Assembly (NCBI RefSeq): GCF_021295095.1
Contig: NZ_JAJLQX010000001.1
Span: 248,001 to 312,000, forward strand
Length of the DNA stretch: 64,000 nucleotides
Reading direction: 5' to 3'
DNA from: Phocaeicola oris
Lineage (GTDB): Bacteria; Bacteroidota; Bacteroidia; Bacteroidales; Bacteroidaceae
The notes beneath the pieces were generated by a model. The model did not search any database, was not told the origin of the DNA, and saw only the letters and a list, made by a program, of their open reading frames with translations. Position 1 is the stretch's first letter. The number at the start of each line of letters is the position of its first letter. Shown in pieces: positions 34,349-43,488 of this stretch. A program made the position numbers and the translations under genes.

Positions 34349-36697
34349 ATGAAGAAACTGTTTGTTTCTGTCCTGTCAATTATGATGGGATTATCTGCAA
34401 GTGCGCAGAATGACAAGAAGGAATACACCAATTTCAACGATACGGTGCTTTCCATTAATGAAGTACAGGTAATGGGAAAAGACATGTCGAGGTCTAAAGC
34501 TTTAAAACTGGATGTACCAAAACGTTATTTACCTATCTCAACAGCCACATTGCCATCCGAGGTTTTAACTAACCGTGATATTACGGACATTCAAAGTGCG
34601 GTACAATTTATCCCGGGAGTTCGTTTTCAAACCTCTTATGGTGCTTTTCAACAAGTTTCAATCCGCGGATTCGATAAATCAATTGTCATGATAGACGGTG
34701 TCCGTGATGAACGTTCGGCCATAGACAACTCATATCCTTTCATGGATCTGTCATCAATCGAAAAGATAGAATTGCTGAAGGGTCCTTCATCCGTACTCTA
34801 CGGTTCATCATCCGTCGGTGGTGTGCTGAACATCGTTCGTAAAGCTCCTATCGCTAAAAATAACTTCAATGCCCGTATAGCTTATGGAAGTTGGTACAAC
34901 AAACAGGCTACAGTAGGATTTGGCGGCAAACTGACCGGACCTGTCAACTATCGTGCCAACATCAACTTCCAAAATACCGAAGGATGGAGAGACAATAAAA
35001 TAAATCGTTTGTCCGGCTATTTTGTTTTAGGCGGGAAGATAACCGAAAAGGATGAATTCGATATTCGCTGGTCGGGAAACCACGATTTCTACTCAACCGA
35101 AATCGGTTTACCCAACATCATGCCGGAAGATATTTATAATGCTTCTACAGGATCTCTTTATTTAAAAAAGAATGACGAGCTTCCCGGACTTGATAGGAAA
35201 TGGAGATACAACAGTGAATCGGACTTTATGTACAACCGCTCACAGAATATCTCCGGTCAGTGGAAACATACTTTCAGCGATAAAGTGAAGTTGATGGACA
35301 AACTCTCGTACAGCTACGATGATATCGATTATTTCGGAACAGAGTCTCTGGATTATCTCACCAGTACCGATCCTATCTATCCTTATTATTACGAGTCAGG
35401 TAATAAACGAACTTATATCAGTCTTGATTCCTTATATTATAGTTATCCATTAAGATTCTCACACATCGCCAAGACATTAAACAATCAGTTGGAACTGAAC
35501 GGTAAGTTCAATACCGGTTCTATAAAACACAATTATTTAGCCGGCTGGTCTATCATCTATCTGGATCGTACCTCATACAGCGGATACAACTTTGGCAAAA
35601 AGGGCGACGATGTAATCGGCCCCGGTCTGACAGGTCATGGTACAACTCACAACCCGCACAGCATCGGTTGGATGGAAACTAAGTTCAGTAAGGCAACTCC
35701 TCAGTACACACTCATGAATGGATTCTATCTATACGACTTAATAGAGTTCAGCAAACAATGGAAAGTCTTGTTGGCAGCTCGATACGATTTTTACAACTAC
35801 AAACGTGCTTCCGGAATCAATACAATTAATGGTGGTCGCAAGCATGAGGCAGTGAATGGCGATGAATATTCTAAGATTAAAAACCACGCTTTCACTTTCC
35901 GTGTCGGCGGTGTTTATCTTCCAATGGAAGAATGGTCAATCTATGCTTCTGTAGGTTCGTATTTCAAACCTATCCGAACATTCTATAACGATAATACCAT
36001 ATACGTTGACAGAAACGGTCATCCTTATACACCTACAAAAGGAGAAGAAGTATTCAAGCCGGAAAAAGGTATGCAGGCTGAATTGGGTACCAGCTATGAA
36101 CTGACAAATAAATTGAAAGTTGATTTTAGCATCTTCTATATTAATAAGTATAATATGACTCGCACATTGGCTAATAAAGGTGAAGTTATCAATGGTGAAA
36201 CCTTAGATAAGAATGTCATAGGACAAGTTGGCCGTATGGATTCTAAAGGTTTCGATATTGAATTAACTTATAATCCTATCCCTGGCATGACTTTCATGAC
36301 CGGTTATGCCTACACTGACGCACAAGTTCGTGAGATGGAAGATAATATTTGGATGAGCAGTGACGCAACAAAGGGCAAGCAATATCCTCGTATTCCTAAA
36401 AATACTTTCTTTGTATTGGGAGACTATACAGTTCAGAAAGGATTTTTGAGAGGATTTGGAGTCAATTTCGATGTGGACTTCCAGGATAAGGTTTACCGTA
36501 ACAGTGCTAACACTACATACTTTGATTCTTTCTGGTTGACTAATCTTGGTTTCAGTTATAAATTCAAGAACGGTATTCGTGCCGGATTGAATATCAAGAA
36601 TTTATTCAATGAGAAATACTGCAACCAATCATTAGGAAATCAGTTTGTACCAAGTGCGCCTCGTAATTACATGGCATCTTTATCTTACTCATTCTAA
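34349..36697 (+). CDS. TonB-dependent outer-membrane receptor under B12 riboswitch control
   Basis: The 782-residue product has a signal peptide (about 1-19, SASAQ), a TonB-box-like segment, a plug domain (about 55-165: IPGVRFQTSYGAFQQVSIRGF, DGVRDERSA, ELLKGPSSVLYGSSSVGGVLNIV) and a 22-strand barrel that ends in SLSYSF with terminal Phe. It lacks the N-terminal carboxypeptidase-like domain of SusC proteins and looks like a siderophore or cobalamin receptor. Riboswitch control and its corrin-synthesis neighbours suggest uptake of a corrinoid or a cobalt complex, but the PepSY partner is more typical of metal-chelate receptors. Confidence 0.9.
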   Translation: MKKLFVSVLSIMMGLSASAQNDKKEYTNFNDTVLSINEVQVMGKDMSRSKALKLDVPKRYLPISTATLPSEVLTNRDITDIQSAVQFIPGVRFQTSYGAFQQVSIRGFDKSIVMIDGVRDERSAIDNSYPFMDLSSIEKIELLKGPSSVLYGSSSVGGVLNIVRKAPIAKNNFNARIAYGSWYNKQATVGFGGKLTGPVNYRANINFQNTEGWRDNKINRLSGYFVLGGKITEKDEFDIRWSGNHDFYSTEIGLPNIMPEDIYNASTGSLYLKKNDELPGLDRKWRYNSESDFMYNRSQNISGQWKHTFSDKVKLMDKLSYSYDDIDYFGTESLDYLTSTDPIYPYYYESGNKRTYISLDSLYYSYPLRFSHIAKTLNNQLELNGKFNTGSIKHNYLAGWSIIYLDRTSYSGYNFGKKGDDVIGPGLTGHGTTHNPHSIGWMETKFSKATPQYTLMNGFYLYDLIEFSKQWKVLLAARYDFYNYKRASGINTINGGRKHEAVNGDEYSKIKNHAFTFRVGGVYLPMEEWSIYASVGSYFKPIRTFYNDNTIYVDRNGHPYTPTKGEEVFKPEKGMQAELGTSYELTNKLKVDFSIFYINKYNMTRTLANKGEVINGETLDKNVIGQVGRMDSKGFDIELTYNPIPGMTFMTGYAYTDAQVREMEDNIWMSSDATKGKQYPRIPKNTFFVLGDYTVQKGFLRGFGVNFDVDFQDKVYRNSANTTYFDSFWLTNLGFSYKFKNGIRAGLNIKNLFNEKYCNQSLGNQFVPSAPRNYMASLSYSF

Positions 36698-36699
36698 TT

Positions 36700-36900
36700 A
36701 TGAGATCAGCTGTTTCATGTACAAAATTTGATAAAGAAAACTGTAACAAGATACAAACGACCAACTTTATTCCTAAACATGTAAAGAAAATAATAATAAA
36801 TGCTCAAAGTGATTATTCAAAAAAATTTAGTGGTTATTGTTCCTATAAAGATTTATTTTCTAATGTATCATGGGATAGTTGCAAAATTATAATAAAATGA
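36700..36900 (+). CDS. Doubtful small ORF between the TonB receptor and the secreted protein genes
   Basis: A 66-residue frame opens 2 bp after the receptor stop and ends in an ATGA overlap with the next gene, a layout seen in coupled operons. Against it, the product has no signal, no recognisable motif, and a composition (Lys, Ile, Asn, Ser, four Cys) close to that of translated AT-rich spacer. Probably not a gene. Confidence 0.2.
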   Translation: MRSAVSCTKFDKENCNKIQTTNFIPKHVKKIIINAQSDYSKKFSGYCSYKDLFSNVSWDSCKIIIK

Positions 36901-37418
36901 AACATATATTTTTCTTTATAACTATTTTGTTTGTGAACATAGCAGAACTAAATGCACAAATACCTACAAACAGTCAAATTATTGAAGTTGCAAATAAAGT
37001 TTATGCTAAGCAAAAGTATAAGAACTTCCAAATAAAAAATGGTGATCCTATTATAGAAGAACAAGAAACAATCTACCTTCCCCCTGAAAAACTGAATAAG
37101 ATAAGAAAAATTTCTTCTTTTGGAGGAGCAAAAGCCGGCTGCAAATATTATATCGTTAAATATCCATGCGACATGAAAAAGTACCAAACAGAAAGCCGCT
37201 ATTGCATGCAAGTCTATATTTGGGCAAATTCTTTACGTGCCTTTTCTGTAAAATTAGGTAATGGCATTATATTTAAAGAAAATGTTGGAGGCAACGGGAA
37301 ACCTGATTGGGAAGAAAAAAGCAGAAATTGTCACATAGAATATAAGGGAGATACCGAACTTCTGAAAAATGCGCCCAATAGTGCTTTATATGGTAAAAAC
37401 ATACAATGTGCTTTGTAA
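36897..37418 (+). CDS. Hypothetical secreted protein in the B12 operon
   Basis: I do not recognise this 173-residue protein. The start at the ATG 36897-36899 gives a signal peptide (MKHIFFFITILFVNIAELNAQ). The mature part has five Cys residues in spaced positions (CKYY, YPCD, YCMQ, NCHIEY, IQCAL), which could form disulfides in the periplasm. A KYYIVKYPCD-type beta core is seen. Its location between a riboswitch-controlled TonB receptor and a PepSY membrane protein suggests an accessory role in corrinoid or metal uptake; this is inference from context only. Confidence 0.65.
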   Translation: MKHIFFFITILFVNIAELNAQIPTNSQIIEVANKVYAKQKYKNFQIKNGDPIIEEQETIYLPPEKLNKIRKISSFGGAKAGCKYYIVKYPCDMKKYQTESRYCMQVYIWANSLRAFSVKLGNGIIFKENVGGNGKPDWEEKSRNCHIEYKGDTELLKNAPNSALYGKNIQCAL

Positions 37419-37448
37419 TGGAGATATGGTTATTGAAATAAATTAATT

Positions 37449-38948
37449 ATGATAAACAGGTTTATATACACCTTACATAAGATACTGGGAACAATTCTCA
37501 GTATCTTATTCCTGATGTGGTTTCTAACGGGAATTGTGATGATTTATCATCAGTTTCCATCGGCCAATAGGGATGAGAAAATGGCAAAGTATGATGCTCT
37601 ACCAGATTCACTTCCTTCAATCGACAATATAGCTCAACGACTAACGAATAAAAAGCCCAAAAGACTCAGTGTGTATTCATACTTAGGAAAAACCTACTTC
37701 AGCGCAAGTGAAGAAATAAGTACGCGAAGCAGAAACGGCAATCCGGAAAGACTGATGGCCGACAGTACACAGATAATTCCGGTGGTAAATGCTGACTATA
37801 TTAATAAGGTAGCTGCTCTATGGTGTGATGGACCGATAGCAAAAGTAGACACTTTGAATAAGTTGGAGCAATGGATTCCATTTGATCGGCTGAAGAAAGA
37901 CTTTCCAATCTATAAGTTCTACTTCAGTGATAAAGACCGAACACAATTATATATTTCTTCCATTACAGGAGAAGTACTTCAACAAACCACTCATGCCGAA
38001 CGGATATGGGCTTGGATAGGAGCTATTCCCCACTGGGTATACTTCACATGGCTTCGCCATGATGTAGATTTGTGGAAAGATGTCATTATCTGGATTTCTA
38101 TTATAGGCATCTTTATGCTAATAGCTGGATTTTACATTGCTATCCGATCGTTCCGTATATCAGTAAAGCGTGGAAAAGGATTAAGCAGCCCATACAAAAA
38201 GAAATGGTATCGTTATCACCATATCTACGGAACCATATTTGGCATATTCCTCCTGACATGGATTCTCAGCGGTATGTACTCACTCACCGATACACCAAAA
38301 TGGTTGGGTAAAGAATATAAGGAATATCCCTCACACAAAATAATGAGTCAAGGGGTTCTTCCACTCAATGAATATAAGTTGGACTACCGAAATGTAATTC
38401 ATCAGTACACAGGAAAGGTAACTCAAATAACGTGGAGTAGTTTTTACAATATTCCCATCTATCAAATACAATTAAAAGGTGAAGATAAAATGTTGTATGT
38501 TGATGCATCAGAAAATAGTATCGTATCACTTGATATAACAAAAAAGATAGTAACTGATGCCATACAAAAAACACATGGAAATGAACCATTCACCATTACT
38601 AAAATGACAGAATACGACAATTATTACCTCGACAGAAAAGGCAAACTTGATTTACCTGTATGGAAAGTCAAAGTAGATAATGCCGACAATACCGTATATT
38701 ATATCAATCCCAATACAGGAAATTTCCGTAGTGTAAACAACCATTCACGATGGCATTTCCTACTCTATCAAGGTTTTCACAGTTTAAGGTATAAAGTTTT
38801 TATAGGTCACAATACTTTATGGACAGTAGTGATGTGGGGATTATTACTTGCAGGAGCCTTTGTATCACTTACCGGTCTGGTATTAGGTATTAAATATATT
38901 ATCCGCTTATTCAAAAAACCAAACAAGCTCAACAACACAAACAATTAA
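37449..38948 (+). CDS. PepSY-associated transmembrane protein
   Basis: The 499-residue inner-membrane protein has the PepSY_TM layout: an N-terminal helix (FIYTLHKILGTILSILFLMWFLTGIVMIYH), a periplasmic PepSY region, paired helices around 190-235 with WIGAIPHWVYFTWLR, another helix near 255-280 with KKWYRYHHIYGTIFGIFLLTWILSG, a second PepSY region, and a last helix near 455-485. Conserved His and Trp residues beside the helices (LHKILG, IPHWVYF, WHFLLYQGFHSLR) may bind heme. Such proteins accompany TonB receptors for siderophores and are thought to reduce or strip metal; here the riboswitch context points to cobalt or corrinoid. Confidence 0.85.
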   Translation: MINRFIYTLHKILGTILSILFLMWFLTGIVMIYHQFPSANRDEKMAKYDALPDSLPSIDNIAQRLTNKKPKRLSVYSYLGKTYFSASEEISTRSRNGNPERLMADSTQIIPVVNADYINKVAALWCDGPIAKVDTLNKLEQWIPFDRLKKDFPIYKFYFSDKDRTQLYISSITGEVLQQTTHAERIWAWIGAIPHWVYFTWLRHDVDLWKDVIIWISIIGIFMLIAGFYIAIRSFRISVKRGKGLSSPYKKKWYRYHHIYGTIFGIFLLTWILSGMYSLTDTPKWLGKEYKEYPSHKIMSQGVLPLNEYKLDYRNVIHQYTGKVTQITWSSFYNIPIYQIQLKGEDKMLYVDASENSIVSLDITKKIVTDAIQKTHGNEPFTITKMTEYDNYYLDRKGKLDLPVWKVKVDNADNTVYYINPNTGNFRSVNNHSRWHFLLYQGFHSLRYKVFIGHNTLWTVVMWGLLLAGAFVSLTGLVLGIKYIIRLFKKPNKLNNTNN

Positions 38949-39015
38949 CACAATTAATTAATTCAATTTATGGAAAATGAATAATGGAGAGAGCATAAGC
39001 AATCTTCATTATTCA

Positions 39016-39046
39016 TTTGATTTTAAAAACAGAAGCGTTAAATTTG
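39016..39046 (+). promoter_or_regulatory. Internal promoter ahead of the corrin biosynthesis genes
   Basis: TTTG (39016-39019), 19 bp, then TAAATTTG (39039-39046): a full match to the Bacteroidota consensus. The message would begin near 39053, shortly before the ATG at 39064. It implies that the biosynthetic genes can be transcribed independently of the riboswitch 5 kb upstream. Confidence 0.7.
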
Positions 39047-39063
39047 CACTAAAATTGAAGATT

Positions 39064-40473
39064 ATGAGTACAAAGAGAATAACAGTGGTTGGCATAGGAC
39101 CAGGAAGTTCTGAAGATATTACTCCTGCCGCAATGAACGCCCTGAAAGAAGCTGATATCATCATTGGCTACAAATATTATTTCCAATTTATCAATCCATT
39201 TCTGTCCCAGCAGACAGAGTGTATAGATACAGGAATGAAACGAGAGAAAGACCGTGTTCAACAAGCTTTTGAACTTGCGGAACAAGGCAAAAAAATAGTA
39301 GTAATCAGCTCTGGTGATGCTGGGATTTATGGTATGACTCCACTGGTCTACGAAATGAAACGTGAGCGAAACAGTGAAGTTGAGGTAGTTTCCTATCCGG
39401 GAATTAGTGCGTTTCAAAAGGCAGCTTCTATTTTAGGTGCTCCTATAGGACACGATTTTTGTATCATCTCTTTATCCGATCTGATGACTCCATGGGAAAT
39501 TATTGAAAAACGTATTTTAGCTGCATCCATAGGAGACTTTGTTACAGCTGTATATAACCCTAAAAGCAATGAACGTTACTGGCAGCTCTACCGTCTGAAG
39601 GAAATCTTTCTCAGCGAAGGACGCTCTGAAAATACACCTGTTGGATATGTTCGTCAAGCAGGCAGAAAGGAACAGACAACCACTATCACTACCTTAGGGA
39701 AATTCAATCCGGAAGAAGTGGATATGTTCACTATTGTTATCATCGGGAACTCTCAGTCATATACTTGGAATAATCGCTTTATTACTCCTCGAGGATATTA
39801 TCGTGAAGACCAAAATAAGGAAATAAAGATTGGACAAAGCATTATGATCAATAGTTTCCGTACCATTGAGAAGGAGCTGAAGAATAAAGATATTCCTCTT
39901 GATCGTAAATGGCCGTTACTACATGCCATTCATACTACAGCCGACTTTAATATGGAAGATATTCTTTATACCGATAAACATGCTGTAGAAATCCTTTATA
40001 ATAAAATTATCAATAGAGAATTGAAATATATTATTTCAGATGTAAATATGGTAGTCAGTGGCATTCGTAAAGGTGCTTTGAGCCGCCTAAATATTCAAGC
40101 TCTTTGTTACTTAGATGATTCTCGTGTAGCAGATATGGCTCAAAATGAGAATATAACTCGCACACAAGCTGGAATCCGATTAGCTGTAACCGATCATCCT
40201 GATGCTCTTTTTGTCTTTGGAAATGCTCCTACAGCCCTTATAGAGTTATGCCATTTGATTCGAAAACGGAAAGCCTGCCCCGTTGGAATTATTGCAGCGC
40301 CTGTAGGATTCGTTCATGTAAAAGAATCCAAATACATGGTAAAACCATTCACCGAGATTCCGAAAATTATTGTAGAAGGCCGGAAAGGAGGTAGTAATCT
40401 GGCCGCCACATTAGTAAATTCCATTCTTACCTTCAATGATGCAGAAGCCCTGCTTCCTGGAAGAGATTTATAG
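39064..40473 (+). CDS. cobJ-cbiC: Fused precorrin-3B C17-methyltransferase / precorrin-8X methylmutase
   Basis: Two corrin-ring enzymes in one 469-residue chain. Residues about 1-245 are the SAM-dependent CobJ/CbiH methyltransferase (GIGPGSSEDITPAA, ISSGDAGIYGM, SYPGISAFQKAA), which methylates C17 and contracts the ring. From about residue 261 (MINSFRTIEKEL) the CbiC/CobH methylmutase follows, with the conserved His in HTTADF and the GNAPTAL and PVGFVHVKESK loops; it moves the C11 methyl to C12. The ATG at 39064 fits the promoter just upstream; an in-frame extension to 38977 would start before the transcript. First gene of a tightly packed biosynthetic run. Confidence 0.93.
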   Translation: MSTKRITVVGIGPGSSEDITPAAMNALKEADIIIGYKYYFQFINPFLSQQTECIDTGMKREKDRVQQAFELAEQGKKIVVISSGDAGIYGMTPLVYEMKRERNSEVEVVSYPGISAFQKAASILGAPIGHDFCIISLSDLMTPWEIIEKRILAASIGDFVTAVYNPKSNERYWQLYRLKEIFLSEGRSENTPVGYVRQAGRKEQTTTITTLGKFNPEEVDMFTIVIIGNSQSYTWNNRFITPRGYYREDQNKEIKIGQSIMINSFRTIEKELKNKDIPLDRKWPLLHAIHTTADFNMEDILYTDKHAVEILYNKIINRELKYIISDVNMVVSGIRKGALSRLNIQALCYLDDSRVADMAQNENITRTQAGIRLAVTDHPDALFVFGNAPTALIELCHLIRKRKACPVGIIAAPVGFVHVKESKYMVKPFTEIPKIIVEGRKGGSNLAATLVNSILTFNDAEALLPGRDL

Positions 40474-40483
40474 TGAATAAAAT

Positions 40484-41695
40484 ATGAAATATATTGTAAT
40501 AGGAATTAACGACTCATACTCTCCTTATTTCTCTCCTGATATACTTGAAGAAATCAGTAAAGGAAAGGTGTTCTCCGGAGGGAAACGACATCACGAGATA
40601 GTAAAGGCTCTTCTCCCAAAGGATATAGAATGGATTGATATTACCATTCCTCTGGAGGAGGTTTTTTATCAATATAATAAGTTAGATGCCAAAGGAATAG
40701 AACGAATCATTGTATTTGCATCGGGCGATCCGCTATTCTTTGGCTTCGCCAATACGATTAAACGTAAAGAGCCAAATGCAATTATCAAAGTTTATCCTAC
40801 CTTCAACTCCCTACAAACACTGGCACACCGATTAATAATGCAATATCACGATATGCGAATCGTCTCTCTTACCGGTCGCCCATGGACAGAATTAGATAAG
40901 GCACTCATAGAACGTTCTCCTAAAATAGGCATTCTAACCGATAAGGAACATACTCCAGCAATGATAGCACAACGGATGATAAAATTCGGTTATACCACTT
41001 ACCAGATGCATATCGGTGAACATCTGGGAAATTCAGAGATGGAACGAATCACCTCATGTACTATATGGGAGGCTTCCAAACATGCTTTTGATAATCCGAA
41101 CTGTTTAATTATAGAAACTCCCAAAGAACTATTAACAGTACGACAATATGGTATTCCCGATCAAAGTTTTGAACTATTAAATGGTAGAGAAAAGATGATT
41201 ACTAAAATGCCTATCCGTCTACTCACTCTACAGGCGTTAGAATTGAATAGGCATCATGTCTTGTGGGATATAGGATTTTGTACGGGATCCGTCTCCATAG
41301 AAGCCCGTCTGCAATTCCCTGATGTAACAGTTGTCTCTTTCGAGATTCGAGAAGAAGGAAAAAAATTGATGTATGAAAACAGCCGTAAGTTCGGTACTCC
41401 TGGCATTACAACCCTTATCGGTGATTTTCTGACAATTGATATTTCCGATCTTCCCAAACCCGATGCAGTCTTTATTGGAGGACATGGTGGCCGATTGAAA
41501 GAGATGATGGCAAAGGTGATGACTGTCCTTCAACCTGGTGGATGTATCGTAATGAACTCCGTACCAAACAAATCAAATAGCGAAGAACTGTTTAAAGAAA
41601 CAATAAAAGAATTAAGACTGCACATGGAACCTGTAACTCACATTACATTAAACGATTATAACCCGATAGATATTTTAAAAGCAACAAATAAATGA
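40484..41695 (+). CDS. cobL: Precorrin-6Y C5,15-methyltransferase (CbiE-CbiT fusion, CobL)
   Basis: The 403-residue chain joins CbiE (about 1-205, with FASGDPLFFGF and the typical tetrapyrrole-methylase fold), which methylates C5, and CbiT (about 215-403), which methylates C15 and decarboxylates the acetate side chain. The CbiT SAM motif reads DIGFCTGSVSIEA; the usual sequence has G where this has C. FIGGHGGRLKEMM is the second signature. The gene overlaps the next by 4 bp (ATGA), indicating coupling. Confidence 0.93.
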   Translation: MKYIVIGINDSYSPYFSPDILEEISKGKVFSGGKRHHEIVKALLPKDIEWIDITIPLEEVFYQYNKLDAKGIERIIVFASGDPLFFGFANTIKRKEPNAIIKVYPTFNSLQTLAHRLIMQYHDMRIVSLTGRPWTELDKALIERSPKIGILTDKEHTPAMIAQRMIKFGYTTYQMHIGEHLGNSEMERITSCTIWEASKHAFDNPNCLIIETPKELLTVRQYGIPDQSFELLNGREKMITKMPIRLLTLQALELNRHHVLWDIGFCTGSVSIEARLQFPDVTVVSFEIREEGKKLMYENSRKFGTPGITTLIGDFLTIDISDLPKPDAVFIGGHGGRLKEMMAKVMTVLQPGGCIVMNSVPNKSNSEELFKETIKELRLHMEPVTHITLNDYNPIDILKATNK

Positions 41696-43488
41696 AAGCA
41701 GCTGTCATATTGATTTCTGAAGCAGGTTATGAAACTGCTCAATCTATTCATAAGGAATATAAATTCCCTGTATACTCACTTCATAAGGAACAGAAAACGA
41801 TTTATATAAATAATATAGATGAACTGTTAAAAGTAGAATTCCACCACTTTGAGGCATTCATCTTCATTGGAGCAATGGGTATTTGTGTCCGTAGCATAGC
41901 TTCTTATATAGAAGATAAACATACCGATCCGGCTATACTCTGTATCGACTGTAATGGTCAGTCGGTTATCAGTGTTCTATCCGGTCACATAGGTGGAGCC
42001 AACGAGCTGGCCAAACAAGTTGCCGCAACTATTGGTGCTACTCCGGTCATTACAACCCAAAGCGATAAATTAGGATTATGGGCACTCGATACACTGGCTA
42101 AACGTTTCAACTGGTATGTGAATAAACAGCAAATGAATAAGGAGATATCCCTCTTTACTTCCGGAAAATCAACTGCTCTTCTATTATCCATCCGCGATAA
42201 AGGAACAGAATGGATGGAAGCTAATCATCCTGCAAACGTAAAGGTATTTTATCACTACGAAGACATTCAACAAAATGACTATTCTCTGCTACTCATCGTC
42301 TCTCCTTTTACTCCGAGAAATATACATATTCCATACCTTATATATGCCCCTAAATGTTTGCATATTGGCATAGGATTAGCACATCAGGCAGAACCAGTTG
42401 AAGAAATTTTAAAAGAGATGGAATCTACTTTGAATGAACATGGAATTTCGAAAGATACCATTCTTGATTTCTCCACAATTAATGAGAAAAAAGATGAACC
42501 GGCAGTAAAGAGATTACAGCAAACTTATCCAATTCTTTTCTACGCTGCGAAAGAACTGAAAGAAGTGAATGTTCCTAACCCGAGTTCCACCGTAAAAAAG
42601 TATATGAATACTTATAGTGTAAGTGAAGCATCTGCTATTTTATCTGCTGACAATAAAAAACTTATTATAAATAAAACTAAAGGGAAGAAATGGACTTTAG
42701 CTGCCTCTATTGATTACAAATTCCTTCGTCAAGGACATATTGAAATAATAGGTGCAGGACCGGGAGATCCTGATCTTATCTCTGTTCGTGGAAGAAAAAT
42801 GCTGGAGAAAGCTGATCTTATCCTCTATGCTGGCAGTTTGGTTCCACGTGAGTTAACAGAGTGTGCCAAATTAGGAGCAACCGTTAAAAGCTCCGCTTCA
42901 CTTGACTTAGAGGAGCAAATTGATTTAATGAAAAAATTTTATGATAAAGGTAAACTTGTAGTTCGTCTGCATACCGGAGATCCCTGTCTCTACGGAGCCA
43001 TTCAGGAACAAATGAATTTCTTCGACAAGTATCACATGAATTATCATATCACTCCCGGAATATCTGCCTTTCAAGCTGCTGCTGCAGAACTGCGTTCACA
43101 GTTCACCATTCCTCGCAAGGTACAAACCATCATCCTCACCCGTGGAGAAGGACGTACTCTAATGCCTGAGAAAGAAAAACTACATCTATTGGCTCGTTCA
43201 CAAAGTACCATGTGCATTTATCTGAGTGCTGATATTGTAGAAAAAGTACAAGCAGAATTACTTCAAGAATATCCTGAGACTACTCCTGTAGCTGCCTGCT
43301 ATCGACTAACTTGGAAAGAACAACGTATCTATAGAGGTCAATTAAAAGATCTGAATCATCTATTGAGAGACAACAATCTTACACTTGATACATTAATCGT
43401 GGTGGGTGATGCTATAGACAATCGTCAAGGCTTGTCGGAACTATACTCATCCCACTTCACTCATTTATTCAGAAAGGCAAAAGAATGA
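41692..43488 (+). CDS. cbiG-cobM: Fused cobalt-precorrin-5A hydrolase / precorrin-4 C11-methyltransferase
   Basis: In this 598-residue chain the N-terminal part (about 1-335) is CbiG, which opens the delta-lactone of cobalt-precorrin-5A: FIGAMGICVRSIASYI and VISVLSGHIGGANELA are its signatures. After a linker, CobM/CbiF begins near residue 349 (IEIIGAGPGDPDLISVRG) and continues with LHTGDPCLYGAIQEQ and TPGISAFQAAAAEL. The two enzymes act in succession, methylation at C11 then lactone opening. It overlaps both neighbours by 4 bp. Confidence 0.93.
   Translation: MKAAVILISEAGYETAQSIHKEYKFPVYSLHKEQKTIYINNIDELLKVEFHHFEAFIFIGAMGICVRSIASYIEDKHTDPAILCIDCNGQSVISVLSGHIGGANELAKQVAATIGATPVITTQSDKLGLWALDTLAKRFNWYVNKQQMNKEISLFTSGKSTALLLSIRDKGTEWMEANHPANVKVFYHYEDIQQNDYSLLLIVSPFTPRNIHIPYLIYAPKCLHIGIGLAHQAEPVEEILKEMESTLNEHGISKDTILDFSTINEKKDEPAVKRLQQTYPILFYAAKELKEVNVPNPSSTVKKYMNTYSVSEASAILSADNKKLIINKTKGKKWTLAASIDYKFLRQGHIEIIGAGPGDPDLISVRGRKMLEKADLILYAGSLVPRELTECAKLGATVKSSASLDLEEQIDLMKKFYDKGKLVVRLHTGDPCLYGAIQEQMNFFDKYHMNYHITPGISAFQAAAAELRSQFTIPRKVQTIILTRGEGRTLMPEKEKLHLLARSQSTMCIYLSADIVEKVQAELLQEYPETTPVAACYRLTWKEQRIYRGQLKDLNHLLRDNNLTLDTLIVVGDAIDNRQGLSELYSSHFTHLFRKAKE

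Noticed and set aside
38977-39063. N-terminal extension of CobJ-CbiC
   Set aside because: It covers the predicted promoter and adds 29 residues ahead of the conserved methyltransferase start.
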